Part shown: piece by piece, positions 1-8,983 of the stretch
How positions within the stretch are numbered: the first letter of the stretch is position 1
Layout: each line of letters starts with the position of its first letter
From: Chryseobacterium caseinilyticum
GTDB taxonomy: Bacteria; Bacteroidota; Bacteroidia; Flavobacteriales; Weeksellaceae
Direction of reading: 5' to 3'
Assembly (NCBI RefSeq): GCF_014837145.1
Contig: NZ_JACYFS010000005.1
Span: 62,001 to 126,000, forward strand
Length of the DNA: 64,000 bases
The notes under the pieces: model-generated
What the model saw: only the letters and a program-made list of their open reading frames with translations
Database searches by the model: none
What the model was told of the DNA's origin: nothing
Program-made: the position numbers and the translations under genes

Positions 1-3000
1 ATTCGGGCACGCGTTGTTACTGATAAATCTTATGAAGTAAATTCCCGAATTTGTTACAACCTGTTGTGCTGCAATGGCATTTGTTCCTGCCTGTGCATTA
101 GTCAAAGTGGAATGAAATGTAAGGGTGACGGCAGGATCTGTTGTAAACTGATTTTTGTAATCGTTGAGATTTACCGTCTCAGAACCGTTGATATCATTGT
201 CGCATACCTGTGTGTTTAAATTATTTGTGATTAAGGTTATTTTGTTTCCAATCGTGAAATTGATTTGTCCAAAAGCAGTTGGGCAAGTACTGCTTCCATC
301 TACTCTTACATAGACAATAGTATTTACTGTGTAAGTCCAGTTCGTAGGTAAAGTATTATTGTTTCCTGCGTTGGCATCGGTTTGACTTAAATAGTATCGG
401 ACGGTAAAGTTGGCTGAATTTGCGACAATCTGAGAAGTTACTGTGTTAAAATTCACATTCAGAATTCCATCAAGATTATCATCACAAATGTTGGCGTTGA
501 AATTAGCTACATTAATATTTGGAAGCATCTTGACTTCTATAGCCAGATTTCCTGTTTGGTAACACTGAGTACTGTTTGTAAATCTTAAATAAAAAATTCC
601 CGTTGTTCCACCATTGATAATCTGTACCGCAGGAATAGTATTCATTCCAGTTTGTGCATCTGCCAGTGTACTGTGAAATGTAACTGCAGTTGTAGGATCC
701 AAGGTGAATATATTTTTATAATTATTTAAATCTACCGTTTCAGAGCCATTATTGTCTGTGTCGCAAATTTGTAAAACATAAGTTGGGGTCAAGAGATGAA
801 TTTTAGCTATAATTTTAAAATCAATTTTTCCGAAAGCGGGAGAACATCCATTGCTGCTTTCAACTCTTACAAAAACTGTTGTGTTTGCTGTGTAGCTCCA
901 GTTGACTGGCAAGGTATTGTTGTTTCCGGCGCTGGCATCCGTTTGACTTAAGTAATATTTTGTAATAAAACTTCCTGAATTTGTTACAATTTGAGGAGTA
1001 ACTGTTGCAAAATTGATATTGATTGTTCCGTCACTGTCATCGTCACAGATATCAGCATTGAAATTACTTGTATTGATGTTAGGAGAAGGATTTACATTTA
1101 AATTGATTTGGGCAGTTTTTGAACATCCGAATGATGAAGTTACTTTAACATAAACTATTCCACTGGCCGAAGTATAAGTGGTGGGAATTGCAATTGGTGA
1201 TGTTAAGGCAGCATCTGAAAAATAACTGGAAGTAGTTCCGGCGTCTGAAGTAACTACTGCTGCAGTAAGGTCGAAAGTCGCATCGCTTGCGTTACTGCAT
1301 ATAGATAATGCCGCATTATTGATCTGAAGAACATCAATATTTACGGTGATTTTGAAATATTCAAAATCAGCAGGAGTTCCCGTGCCTTCAATATAATATG
1401 CAAAAACATCAATGGCATCCGACGTCAAACCTGAATTTGGAGTGTATGTTATTTGGCCATTTAGAGGATTTACTGTTGCCGTACCTAAAGAAGGGCTAGA
1501 TACAATTGTTGTTAAAGTGGGAGAGACCGATTGATTTGATGTTGTAAAGGCGGGAATTATTAATTTAGAATTACAACTTCCAATGTTGTAAGTTAAATTG
1601 GTAATCGGTGGGCAAACCGTGTAAGTGTAAACTGGAGTTAGTTTAGTCTCGCAATTGTTTTTAGTGACTGAGCAAGTGTAATTACCTGAGCCATATAATT
1701 CGGGGTTTATTGAATAAGTATTTGCGCCAGGTATAAGAACACCATTTAAAAACCATTGGTAAGAATCATACGAATTGTCAACCTGTAGAAGGTTTCCGAC
1801 ATAGCAATCTCCCGTTTTGGCTATTACGGGCACTGATGAAAACCCTGCAAAGTAGCCCCCATAGCCTACTGCGCCACTTCCAGCTGCTATTCCGGCTGTA
1901 ACAGACTTTGTAGAATTTACTGTGATGTTTCCTGAAATATTTGGTATAGAATACGTAACCCAATCTGGGTTTCCAGTTATCAGGTATGGTCCATTAGTGG
2001 TAGGAATCGATGCGTTATTAACGGTTACTGTGGCTCCAGCCTGAGTAATGATGTTGAGTTTGGCATTGTATGTATTAGATCCAATTTGGTTAATAAATCC
2101 TATTTCATCTACTTTGTTCGGCATAAAGCAGCTTAGTGGTGGTATAAAATTCATACCACCCGTTGCATTTTCAGCGGGTCCATATGCGCCTGCTAAAAAC
2201 TGATACAAGTAGATGTTTTTGGATGACGAAACGCTCAAGTTATAATGGCCATTTCCCTGATGAGTGTAGAAATTACTTAGCAGTTGGTATTCTCCGGCGT
2301 TAAGAGTGAGGCCTAATGAAATCCCGTTAATAGTGTATGTAGTGTTGTCTTCAGTTGCTAGTAATAATACGCTTTCCATGTCTGAATAGGCATCTCCATT
2401 TCCTTTTACTACCACAAAATCTTTGCCCAATCTGTCTGTGGGAACAGACTGATCCATCAGAATGTCACTGTTACCGACAAACCCAAATGTATAAATTCCA
2501 TTAAAATTTCCATTGGTTAGTGATACGGGTTTCGTTGCTTCTAGCTTCGCTCCCACTAAACCATTGCTGTTAAATGGTGAGGTCGTACTTAGCGCTTCTA
2601 TAATGTAAGATTCACCCTTGTTTAAAGTAAATGTTTTTGTTGGGCTGGAGGAACCATCAGAAAAGACAACGTTCGGATTGTATCCTGATAGAACAACATT
2701 GGTACTGTCTTCCGTCGCAATGACTCCAATTGTAGAGTTTACAAATGTTTGCGGAGTGGTAATAGGAGCCATAGCAACATAGAATTTTTTCCCCAAACCA
2801 GCTAGTCCCTTTGAAGTTATGATTTCTGCATGACTAGGCAGAGAAAATCTGTAATTCGCAAAAAATTTCTTGGTTCCTTTTACATAGATTCCCATGTTAT
2901 TAGGTGTAAGAATTTTAGTTGGATTGTTGGTAGACATAAAATCGGTGGGGATGCTTACCTGTGCAGGATTTCCTTTGCTTATTTGTACTGTTGTAAAGAG

Positions 3001-3183
3001 CGTATTATTGTTAAAAATCTGCACTGAAAATGGTGAACTTTCATTTGTTGACAGATAAAGAAAGCTTTGTAATTGGTTCGGATTCTGTCTGAGAGCCATA
3101 GGTGCAAACCAATGATCCGTGTCCAATTGAGCATTTACGACAAGGCAAATAAATGTGAAGATACTCAGTAGAAATTTTTTCAT
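1..3183 (-). CDS. Giant secreted IgGFc-binding-like surface protein, N-terminal part (cut by window edge)
   Basis: The frame is open from the ATG at 3183 to base 1 without a stop, giving 1061 codons; the C-terminus lies outside the window. The protein starts with a signal peptide (MKKFLLSIFTFICLVVNAQ). Residues of roughly 90-400 resemble the IgGFc-binding N-terminal domain found in large Bacteroidota surface proteins (alternating beta strands with 'VLLLATEDNTTYTING' type motifs). An Ig-like segment and then near-identical ~187-residue repeats follow, visible as a 561-bp period in the DNA between about 50 and 1080. Proteins of this kind usually end in a T9SS type B (CHU_C/gliding) sorting domain, which cannot be seen here. 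Likely exported and displayed as an adhesin; binding target unknown. A -7 box sits just upstream. Confidence 0.8.
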   Translation of the reverse strand, partial: MKKFLLSIFTFICLVVNAQLDTDHWFAPMALRQNPNQLQSFLYLSTNESSPFSVQIFNNNTLFTTVQISKGNPAQVSIPTDFMSTNNPTKILTPNNMGIYVKGTKKFFANYRFSLPSHAEIITSKGLAGLGKKFYVAMAPITTPQTFVNSTIGVIATEDSTNVVLSGYNPNVVFSDGSSSPTKTFTLNKGESYIIEALSTTSPFNSNGLVGAKLEATKPVSLTNGNFNGIYTFGFVGNSDILMDQSVPTDRLGKDFVVVKGNGDAYSDMESVLLLATEDNTTYTINGISLGLTLNAGEYQLLSNFYTHQGNGHYNLSVSSSKNIYLYQFLAGAYGPAENATGGMNFIPPLSCFMPNKVDEIGFINQIGSNTYNAKLNIITQAGATVTVNNASIPTTNGPYLITGNPDWVTYSIPNISGNITVNSTKSVTAGIAAGSGAVGYGGYFAGFSSVPVIAKTGDCYVGNLLQVDNSYDSYQWFLNGVLIPGANTYSINPELYGSGNYTCSVTKNNCETKLTPVYTYTVCPPITNLTYNIGSCNSKLIIPAFTTSNQSVSPTLTTIVSSPSLGTATVNPLNGQITYTPNSGLTSDAIDVFAYYIEGTGTPADFEYFKITVNIDVLQINNAALSICSNASDATFDLTAAVVTSDAGTTSSYFSDAALTSPIAIPTTYTSASGIVYVKVTSSFGCSKTAQINLNVNPSPNINTSNFNADICDDDSDGTININFATVTPQIVTNSGSFITKYYLSQTDASAGNNNTLPVNWSYTANTTVFVRVESSNGCSPAFGKIDFKIIAKIHLLTPTYVLQICDTDNNGSETVDLNNYKNIFTLDPTTAVTFHSTLADAQTGMNTIPAVQIINGGTTGIFYLRFTNSTQCYQTGNLAIEVKMLPNINVANFNANICDDNLDGILNVNFNTVTSQIVANSANFTVRYYLSQTDANAGNNNTLPTNWTYTVNTIVYVRVDGSSTCPTAFGQINFTIGNKITLITNNLNTQVCDNDINGSETVNLNDYKNQFTTDPAVTLTFHSTLTNAQAGTNAIAAQQVVTNSGIYFIRFISNNACPN

Positions 3184-3201
3184 GCTTAGTCTGTTAGAAA
3201 A

Positions 3202-3209
3202 CAAATTTA
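3202..3209 (-). promoter_or_regulatory. Promoter -7 box of the IgGFc-like gene
   Basis: TAAATTTG on the minus strand, matching the Bacteroidota -7 consensus TAnnTTTG, 18 nt before the ATG at 3183. No clear -33 TTG was fixed. Confidence 0.55.
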
Positions 3210-3325
3210 ATTATTAAAAGTCAATAAATTACATATTTCTTAATATATTGAGTTATTTTTTGTTGAATTATAATATATTTCACCCTCGATGCTGTGGAGT
3301 TATTTTTTAAAATAAAATGAAAAAA

Positions 3326-3349
3326 TCCCGATGAACAAGTTCACCGGGA
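3326..3349 (-). terminator. Rho-independent terminator of tsf
   Basis: A stem of about 11 bp (tcccggtgaac / gttcatcggga on the minus strand, one G-U pair) with a 2-base spacer is followed on the minus strand by a T-rich tract. It lies 26 bp past the tsf stop. Confidence 0.75.
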
Positions 3350-3375
3350 CTGATATTTTAAACTTAAAAAAGTTC

Positions 3376-4200
3376 TTACAAGCTAACTCTGATAAATCCA
3401 GTTACTTTTAGGTCTCCGTTTACAGATTTCACGTAGTCAGCTACAGAAATAGAGCTGTCTTTGATGAAATCCTGGTGCACCAAAGTGTTGTCTTTGTAGA
3501 ATCTCTGCATTTTACCTTTCAAGATGTTATCGATAATGTTTGCAGGCTTACCTTCTTCAGTAAGTTTGTGTCTTTCGATTTCCAATTCTTTGTCGATTGT
3601 TTCCTGAGAAACTTTAGTTTCGTCAAGAGCGATTGGGTTCATAGCAGCAGCCTGCATAGAAACAGATTTTGCAGCTTCGTCAGCTCCGTCTACTTTAGCA
3701 GAAAGTGCAGTGATTGCAGCGATTTTGTTTCCAGCGTGGATGTAAGCTCCAAGGAAAGGACCTGTGATTCTTTCGAATGCACCAATCTCGATTTTTTCAC
3801 CGATAACTCCAGTTTGCTCGATCAATTTGTCAGCAACAGTCAATCCGTGGAAATCTGTAGCCAATAATTCTTCTTTAGTAGCAGCGAAGATAGCCATTTC
3901 AGCCAATTCATAAGCCAACTCGATGAACGCTTCGTTTTTAGCAACGAAGTCAGTCTCGCAGTTTAGAGAGATTACAACACCTAAAGTATTGTCTTCATTT
4001 ACTCTTGCGATTACAGCACCTTCAGAAGAATCTCTGTCTGCTCTGTTAGCTGCAACTTTCTGTCCTTTTTTTCTAAGGATGTCAACTGCTTTTTCGAAGT
4101 CTCCTTCTGCTTCAACTAAAGCTTTCTTGCAGTCCATCATTCCTGCACCTGTTTGATTTCTTAATTTTGCTACGTCTGCAGCAGCTGGTGAATAAGACAT
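3376..4200 (-). CDS. tsf: Elongation factor Ts
   Basis: Guanine-nucleotide exchange factor that recycles EF-Tu in the cytoplasm. The 274-residue length is normal. The N-terminal UBA-like module carries VAKLRNQTGAGMMDCKKAL at residues 10-28, and the core contains the EF-Tu-contacting TDFVAKN at 83-89; both are diagnostic. The gene stands alone: no rpsB (ribosomal protein S2) lies upstream, where it is commonly found, and the next gene is divergent. A promoter box 60 nt upstream and a terminator downstream support a monocistronic unit. Confidence 0.97.
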   Translation of the reverse strand: MSYSPAAADVAKLRNQTGAGMMDCKKALVEAEGDFEKAVDILRKKGQKVAANRADRDSSEGAVIARVNEDNTLGVVISLNCETDFVAKNEAFIELAYELAEMAIFAATKEELLATDFHGLTVADKLIEQTGVIGEKIEIGAFERITGPFLGAYIHAGNKIAAITALSAKVDGADEAAKSVSMQAAAMNPIALDETKVSQETIDKELEIERHKLTEEGKPANIIDNILKGKMQRFYKDNTLVHQDFIKDSSISVADYVKSVNGDLKVTGFIRVSL

Positions 4201-4260
4201 AATATTTATAATTTTTTATTTAAATTTATAATTGTTTATATTCGTTTAAATTTTGTGGCG

Positions 4261-4268
4261 CAAAGATA
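4261..4268 (-). promoter_or_regulatory. Promoter -7 box of tsf
   Basis: TATCTTTG on the minus strand (TAnnTTTG consensus), about 60 nt before the tsf ATG, giving an AT-rich 5' leader of about 55 nt. Confidence 0.6.
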
Positions 4269-4343
4269 ATGTTTTAATGATAAACTAAAAAATGACTTTT
4301 TGCGTTATAGTATTTATTTGATAAAATTTTAATAATAACTTTA

Positions 4344-5027
4344 ATGAAGAAAATTTTTCTTATCCTTTTTGTCTGTCTTTTCAGCTTAGGTTTTGCTCAG
4401 AAGAAAAAATCTAAAACCAAAGCTAAGGCAGTTGCAGAAAAGGAAACATTGATCATATACACAGAGCAGGATGCCGAAATTTCAAACGAAGCCAGAATTA
4501 TTGCAGGTTTTCTGAAACAGAATCCGGGACATGAAAAAACGGAATATTTCAAAAGAAAGCTGATTGGAATAATCATGGCAGACAATTCACCGGAAGCCAA
4601 GCCTACCATCACACCGATGAGTAAGGACAAAGTGGAGAAAATCACCAAAAATCAGGACCTGGCAAGTAAATCCGTCGCATCCAATTCAGCTCCGAAACGC
4701 ACTGTAAATTATGCCAGTGTCGGAAGTAAAAAAGCGGGGACGAGCGAAGAACACAAGAGAACTGCGGATTATCTGTCTCATATTTTTAATCAGGATGATT
4801 CTGATCCTACAGCTTACATTAATATTAAAAACAGATCAAAATGTAATCTCATCGTAAAAATTACCGGAAAAAAATACTACAATCTCAATGTTCCTGCCAA
4901 CGGACAAAACTATGTGCAGGTGGACAAAGGCGAATATGTTTTGACTACAATGGTTTGCGATGCGAAATATTCTTCCCTGAAAAGAATTGCAAAAGATATC
5001 GAACTGGAGTTAAGTGTGAATGATTAA
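4344..5027 (+). CDS. Secreted protein of unknown function (DUF6759-like)
   Basis: 227 residues with a signal peptide at 1-18 (MKKIFLILFVCLFSLGFA) followed by a lysine-rich stretch. The central part has low complexity, and the C-terminal ~75 residues (from about 150) form a compact beta-rich domain with 'INIKNRSKCNLIVKITGKK' and two cysteines. It resembles a family I recall from Chryseobacterium as DUF6759, but I could not check this. Monocistronic, with a bidirectional terminator separating it from the convergent accA. Function unknown; probably periplasmic or outer-membrane-associated. Confidence 0.75.
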   Translation: MKKIFLILFVCLFSLGFAQKKKSKTKAKAVAEKETLIIYTEQDAEISNEARIIAGFLKQNPGHEKTEYFKRKLIGIIMADNSPEAKPTITPMSKDKVEKITKNQDLASKSVASNSAPKRTVNYASVGSKKAGTSEEHKRTADYLSHIFNQDDSDPTAYINIKNRSKCNLIVKITGKKYYNLNVPANGQNYVQVDKGEYVLTTMVCDAKYSSLKRIAKDIELELSVND

Positions 5028-5050
5028 TATTTTAAAACTTAATATAAAAA

Positions 5051-5080
5051 AACGCAGCTGAAAATTATTTTCGCTGCGTT
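5051..5080. terminator. Bidirectional terminator between the DUF6759-like gene and accA
   Basis: Perfect 8-bp stem aacgcagc / gctgcgtt with an A/T-rich loop. It is flanked by an A-run on the left and a T-run on the right, so it can serve both convergent genes. Confidence 0.8.
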
Positions 5081-5101
5081 TTTTTTATGTTTAATCTAAA
5101 T

Positions 5102-6058
5102 TTATCCTTTAAACTGTCCCATTGCAATAAACTTGTCCTGTCTGTGCGTTTCAAGTTCTTTGCCTGTGAATTTAGAGAAAGCCTTAATATTCTGTAAAAT
5201 TGAAGCTTTTAAATTTAAATAAGTTACTTCCGGATCGTAATGTGCTCCACCAAGTGGTTCTTCAATAATTCCGTCTATGAATTTTTCTCTTAAAGCATCT
5301 TTTGGTGTAAGATTTAATGCATTGGCTGCATCTTCTTTATGATCCCAGTTTCTCCATAAGATTGAAGAACAGCTTTCCGGTGCAATTACCGTGTACCACG
5401 TATTTTCAAGCATGTACACTTTGTTTCCAACACCAATTCCCAGTGCGCCGCCACTCGCTCCTTCACCAATAATGTATGTGAAAATTGGAGTTTTAAGCAT
5501 TGTCATTTCGAAAATGTTTCTTGCAATCGCTTCACCCTGTCCTCTTTCTTCAGCTTCAAGACCAGGATAGGCTCCCGGTGTATCAACCAAAGTGATTACA
5601 GGAATTTTGAATTTTTCTGCAAGCTTCATTAATCTTAAAGCTTTTCTGTATCCTTCAGGATTCGGCATCCCGAATCTTCTGTGCTGTCTTTCTTTGGTCG
5701 TTCTTCCTTTCTGGGTTCCGAGAATCATAATTCTCTGGCCATCCAATGTTGCCAAACCACCAATCAATGCAGGGTCATCAGCAAAATTCCTGTCACCATG
5801 AAGCTCAAGGAAGCTTCCTTTGTCTACCATACCATTGATGTAATCTAAAGTATACGGACGGTTCGGATGACGGGATAACTGTACTCTCTGCCAAGGTGTA
5901 AGGTTGCCATAGATTTCTTTTTTGGTATCTATAATCTTATCCTCGATCTGGCTGCATGCTAATTTTACATCAACACCACTTTCTTCTCCTACCAATGAAC
6001 AGGTTTGATACTGATCCATCAGCTCTTTTATAGGAAGTTCGAAACTTAAATATTCCAT
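5102..6058 (-). CDS. accA: Acetyl-CoA carboxylase carboxyltransferase subunit alpha
   Basis: Transfers the carboxyl group from carboxybiotin to acetyl-CoA to form malonyl-CoA, the first committed step of fatty-acid synthesis; works with AccD (not in the window). At 318 residues the length is typical. Diagnostic stretches are [13 protein letters not shown] (61-73), DTPGAYPG (159-166) and the oxyanion/CoA loop [12 protein letters not shown] (198-209). The biotin carboxylase and carrier genes accC and accB lie 16-18 kb away in the same window, so the enzyme is encoded from separate loci. Confidence 0.97.
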   Translation of the reverse strand: MEYLSFELPIKELMDQYQTCSLVGEESGVDVKLACSQIEDKIIDTKKEIYGNLTPWQRVQLSRHPNRPYTLDYINGMVDKGSFLELHGDRNFADDPALIGGLATLDGQRIMILGTQKGRTTKERQHRRFGMPNPEGYRKALRLMKLAEKFKIPVITLVDTPGAYPGLEAEERGQGEAIARNIFEMTMLKTPIFTYIIGEGASGGALGIGVGNKVYMLENTWYTVIAPESCSSILWRNWDHKEDAANALNLTPKDALREKFIDGIIEEPLGGAHYDPEVTYLNLKASILQNIKAFSKFTGKELETHRQDKFIAMGQFKG

Positions 6059-6080
6059 TCTTGAAGTAAATTAAATCTTT

Positions 6081-6088
6081 CAAATGTA
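6081..6088 (-). promoter_or_regulatory. Promoter -7 box of accA
   Basis: TACATTTG on the minus strand, 22 nt before the accA ATG. Confidence 0.55.
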
Positions 6089-6105
6089 TGAAAAATTATG
6101 AAAAT

Positions 6106-7833
6106 CTATTTAAAATTATTTACAGCATTGCTTATTCTGGCGATACTTTCTTCTTTTCCAACAAGTTCCACGATATCGGGAACATCAGGGCCTTTCAATT
6201 CTCCTACTAAGGCCAAACGGAGCGGCATCATCACTTTCCCCATTCCCACGCCTTTGCTTTCGGCAAAATCATGTAATTTTTGTTTGATATTTTCTGAAGT
6301 AAATGCTTCAGTGTCGTTTAAAACAGAAGAAAATTCAGTTAAAAGAGTAGAAGCCTCATCATTCCACGCTTTTTTTGAAGCTTTCTCATCGTAAGACGTC
6401 GGAGCTTCAAAGAAGAACTTTCCGTTTTCATAAATATCTTTAGGGAACGTTGCTCTCTCTTTCATCAGATGAATGATTTTTAATAATTTTTCATCTTCAG
6501 TGTTTAAATTTAAATCTGAATTCTTTAGAATCTCAAGCAGTTCTTCATCAGATTTCGTTTGAATATACTGATGATTGAACCATTCAGATTTTTCTTTACT
6601 GAATCTTGCTCCAGCTTTATGAACTTTATTCAGATCAAATTCTTTTGCCATTTCTTCCAGAGATAAAATTTCTTTATCATCTGCCGGAGTCCATCCCAAA
6701 AGTGCCACCATATTGATGAATGCTTCAGGCAAATATCCGCTTTCTCTGTAACCTTTAGACACATTTCCTGTCGCAGGATCTGTAAAGTTTAAAGGAAAGA
6801 CAGGGAATCCAAATTTATCGCCATCTCTTTTACTCAGTTTTCCTGAAAGTCCTTTCTTTAAAAACTGTTTTACAGAAGCTGTTATTTCGTTGTCTTTTTC
6901 ATTTTCTGTCAACATAGATTTAAATCGCGGACTCTTCACCTCTGAAAATAATGATTTTATTAACGCAGCTGATTCCTCAAAAGAAAACTGACTGTTTTTT
7001 GTCACAAATTCTTCTGTAAAAGATTTTGTTATGCTGTCAATATTTTCTCTGTTAATTAATGTAGAAACGTCTGGTTTTAGAATTAATGAAAGATGGGCGA
7101 ATTCAGGAGCTTCCCAACCCATTGCTTCATATAATAAAGTGTGCAAACCTAAAGAGGGCAGCCATTCTTCACCACGGATTACGTGGGTGATTTCCATCTC
7201 GTGGTCGTCGATGATGTTGGCAAAATGGTACGTCGGCATTCCGTCGTTTTTTACAAGAACTTTATCGTCTAAAGTATCTGTATTTACAGCAGAATTTCCT
7301 CTGATGATATCTACAAGGCCCAAAGTGCGGTCAACCGGCATTTTAAATCTTACCACGTAAGGTGTTTTCCCGTCGAGTAACTTCTGAACTTCCTCTTCAG
7401 AAAGAGCAATGCTGTTTCTTAAACGGTTTCTGGATTTGTTATCATACGAAAAAACTTCACCGTTTGCTTCGTATTCAGCACGGATCTCATCCAGTTCTTC
7501 AGCGGTATCAAAAGCGATGTAAGCATAATCTGTTTTAAGAATCTGCTCAGTATATCTGTCGTAAATATCTCTTCTTTCAGACTGTCTGTAGGGAGCAAAT
7601 TTTCCGCCTTTTTTCGGGCTTTCATCGGGGATAATTCCGCACCATTCCAAAGCTTCTTCGATGTAATCTTCTGCCCCTTCCACATATCTTGCCGTGTCTG
7701 TATCTTCAATTCTCAATACAAACTCGCCACCTTGATTTTTAGCAAAAAGATAATCATATAATGCTGTTCTTACGCCTCCCAAATGCAATGGCCCCGTAGG
7801 ACTTGGTGCAAAACGTACTCTTACTTTGCTCAT
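6106..7833 (-). CDS. gltX: Glutamyl-tRNA synthetase with an insertion before the KLSKR loop
   Basis: Charges tRNA-Glu with glutamate. Class I signatures are clear: HLGG (17-20, the HIGH box) after RFAPSPTGP, and KLSKR (332-336, the KMSKS box) followed by DGDKFG. The C-terminal anticodon-binding half is complete. At 575 residues it is about 70 longer than a usual bacterial GltX (around 500). The excess sits at about 256-329, between LILKPD and GKLSKRDG, which are normally almost adjacent. The reading frame is uninterrupted, and 74 residues is too short for an intein. Downstream of accA's promoter region, with its own promoter. Confidence 0.95.
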   Translation of the reverse strand: MSKVRVRFAPSPTGPLHLGGVRTALYDYLFAKNQGGEFVLRIEDTDTARYVEGAEDYIEEALEWCGIIPDESPKKGGKFAPYRQSERRDIYDRYTEQILKTDYAYIAFDTAEELDEIRAEYEANGEVFSYDNKSRNRLRNSIALSEEEVQKLLDGKTPYVVRFKMPVDRTLGLVDIIRGNSAVNTDTLDDKVLVKNDGMPTYHFANIIDDHEMEITHVIRGEEWLPSLGLHTLLYEAMGWEAPEFAHLSLILKPDVSTLINRENIDSITKSFTEEFVTKNSQFSFEESAALIKSLFSEVKSPRFKSMLTENEKDNEITASVKQFLKKGLSGKLSKRDGDKFGFPVFPLNFTDPATGNVSKGYRESGYLPEAFINMVALLGWTPADDKEILSLEEMAKEFDLNKVHKAGARFSKEKSEWFNHQYIQTKSDEELLEILKNSDLNLNTEDEKLLKIIHLMKERATFPKDIYENGKFFFEAPTSYDEKASKKAWNDEASTLLTEFSSVLNDTEAFTSENIKQKLHDFAESKGVGMGKVMMPLRLALVGELKGPDVPDIVELVGKEESIARISNAVNNFK

Positions 7834-7852
7834 TTCTTAAATAAAATTTTTG

Positions 7853-7860
7853 CAAATTTA
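7853..7860 (-). promoter_or_regulatory. Promoter -7 box of gltX
   Basis: TAAATTTG on the minus strand, 19 nt before the gltX ATG. Confidence 0.6.
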
Positions 7861-7900
7861 CTTAAATAAAATATTTTGCGCCTGTTTAATATTTTTGAAG

Positions 7901-7932
7901 TTGGGATTTTTTAATCTTATTATATACATTTG
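7901..7932 (+). promoter_or_regulatory. Putative promoter for the 8166 methyltransferase
   Basis: TTG (7901-7903), 21-nt spacer, TACATTTG (7925-7932). It would give a leader of over 220 nt to the methyltransferase gene. That leader also contains a 35-codon reading frame (8046-8153). Confidence 0.4.
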
Positions 7933-8045
7933 TAAAAATTTAGAACTCACGAATTACGCTTGAAACCTGCGAAATAACCTAAGTAACTTCTATGCAGATA
8001 AGGTAAAGACGGAAAAAATATTTCATAAGAAACAAAACACAGAGA

Positions 8046-8153
8046 ATGATGAATCTGTCAAATAATTTTTTTGTTTTCATTGAAGTTCATGCAGAGGCTT
8101 ATTTTGAGGAAAATGATATCGTGAAACTCGATGATGAGTATGATAGAAATTAA
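8046..8153 (+). other. Short reading frame of 35 codons in the 7834-8165 gap
   Basis: ATG ATG start, an acidic product (…YFEENDIVKLDDEYDRN) and a TAA 12 nt before the next gene. No family recognised. It could be a small leader gene, the tail of a decayed gene or chance. The rest of the 332-bp gap shows only the two divergent promoters. Confidence 0.25.
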
Positions 8154-8165
8154 TTAAACAAATAT

Positions 8166-8921
8166 ATGACAGGTACAGTAAATATTGAGAATACAGATAA
8201 ATTTTTCTGGCACAGATATGACGCAATTTACAGTGATGAACTTTTGAGATTAGAAAATGTAAAGAAAGTCATTGAATTTGGAGTTTTCAAAGGTGATTCT
8301 GTAAGATGGCTGAACAGACAATATCCTGAAGCGAAAATTTTTGCTGCCGATATTCTTCCAATACAAGCGGAATGGACTCAAAATAAAGATATTGTTTATT
8401 ATCAGTTAGATCAGGATAAAGTTTCAGATATCAAAGCTTTTTTTGGAACAACGGGTAATGAAATTGATTTGATTATTGAAGATGGAAGTCATTTTCCGCA
8501 ACACCAAAAAAACTGCCTTGTTATCGGAATGGATTATCTGAAATCTAATGGTATTTACATTCTTGAAGATATACATACCTCTCACCCGAATCATGATTAC
8601 TACATTCAGCAGGGTAAAAGTGAAAATTATATTTCGCCGTTACACGTGCTGTTATTTATTGAGCATTACATGAGTAATAATGCAAAGATTGAGGAAAGTA
8701 AGATAAAAGAGCTGACTGTTAATTCTTTGTTTAGTTTTGAGGAAATCAAAAATTTAATTGAGAATATTAAAAGCATTAAAATATATCGAAGATCAACTTT
8801 ACCAAAAAAATGTTACAGTTGTGGTTCTTCAGATTATGATTATCATGTGCTGAAATGTAAGTGTGGAACTGATATTTTTGCGGAAGCAGACTCGATGACT
8901 GCAGTGCTGGTGAAAAAATAA
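8166..8921 (+). CDS. Class I SAM-dependent methyltransferase-like protein with C-terminal zinc ribbon
   Basis: 251 residues. Motif I is EFGVFKG (37-43), an acidic residue ends the next strand (D62), and IIEDGSHFPQHQ at 103-114 resembles the metal/SAM-side motif of MycE-type and cephalosporin-hydroxylase-like O-methyltransferases. Residues 216-233 hold a C-x2-C … C-x-C cluster (C216, C219, C231, C233) that looks like a small zinc ribbon, unusual for this fold. It is isolated on the plus strand beside a large minus-strand glycosyltransferase cluster, so methylation of a sugar or cell-surface glycan is a reasonable guess, but the substrate is unknown. Confidence 0.7.
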   Translation: MTGTVNIENTDKFFWHRYDAIYSDELLRLENVKKVIEFGVFKGDSVRWLNRQYPEAKIFAADILPIQAEWTQNKDIVYYQLDQDKVSDIKAFFGTTGNEIDLIIEDGSHFPQHQKNCLVIGMDYLKSNGIYILEDIHTSHPNHDYYIQQGKSENYISPLHVLLFIEHYMSNNAKIEESKIKELTVNSLFSFEEIKNLIENIKSIKIYRRSTLPKKCYSCGSSDYDYHVLKCKCGTDIFAEADSMTAVLVKK

Positions 8922-8936
8922 TTTAAAAAATAAAAG

Positions 8937-8961
8937 GGGTAATGTTGAATCAACATTACCC
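8937..8961. terminator. Bidirectional terminator after the methyltransferase
   Basis: Near-perfect hairpin gggtaatgttg / caacattaccc with a tiny loop, T-run to the right and A-run to the left. It separates the convergent methyltransferase and glycosyltransferase genes. Confidence 0.8.
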
Positions 8962-8983
8962 TTTTTTATTTCAAATTTTATTA

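Noticed and set aside
6862..7083. Intein in gltX
   Set aside because: About 74 residues is too short for an intein and no splice-junction residues (Cys/Ser start, His-Asn end) are seen.
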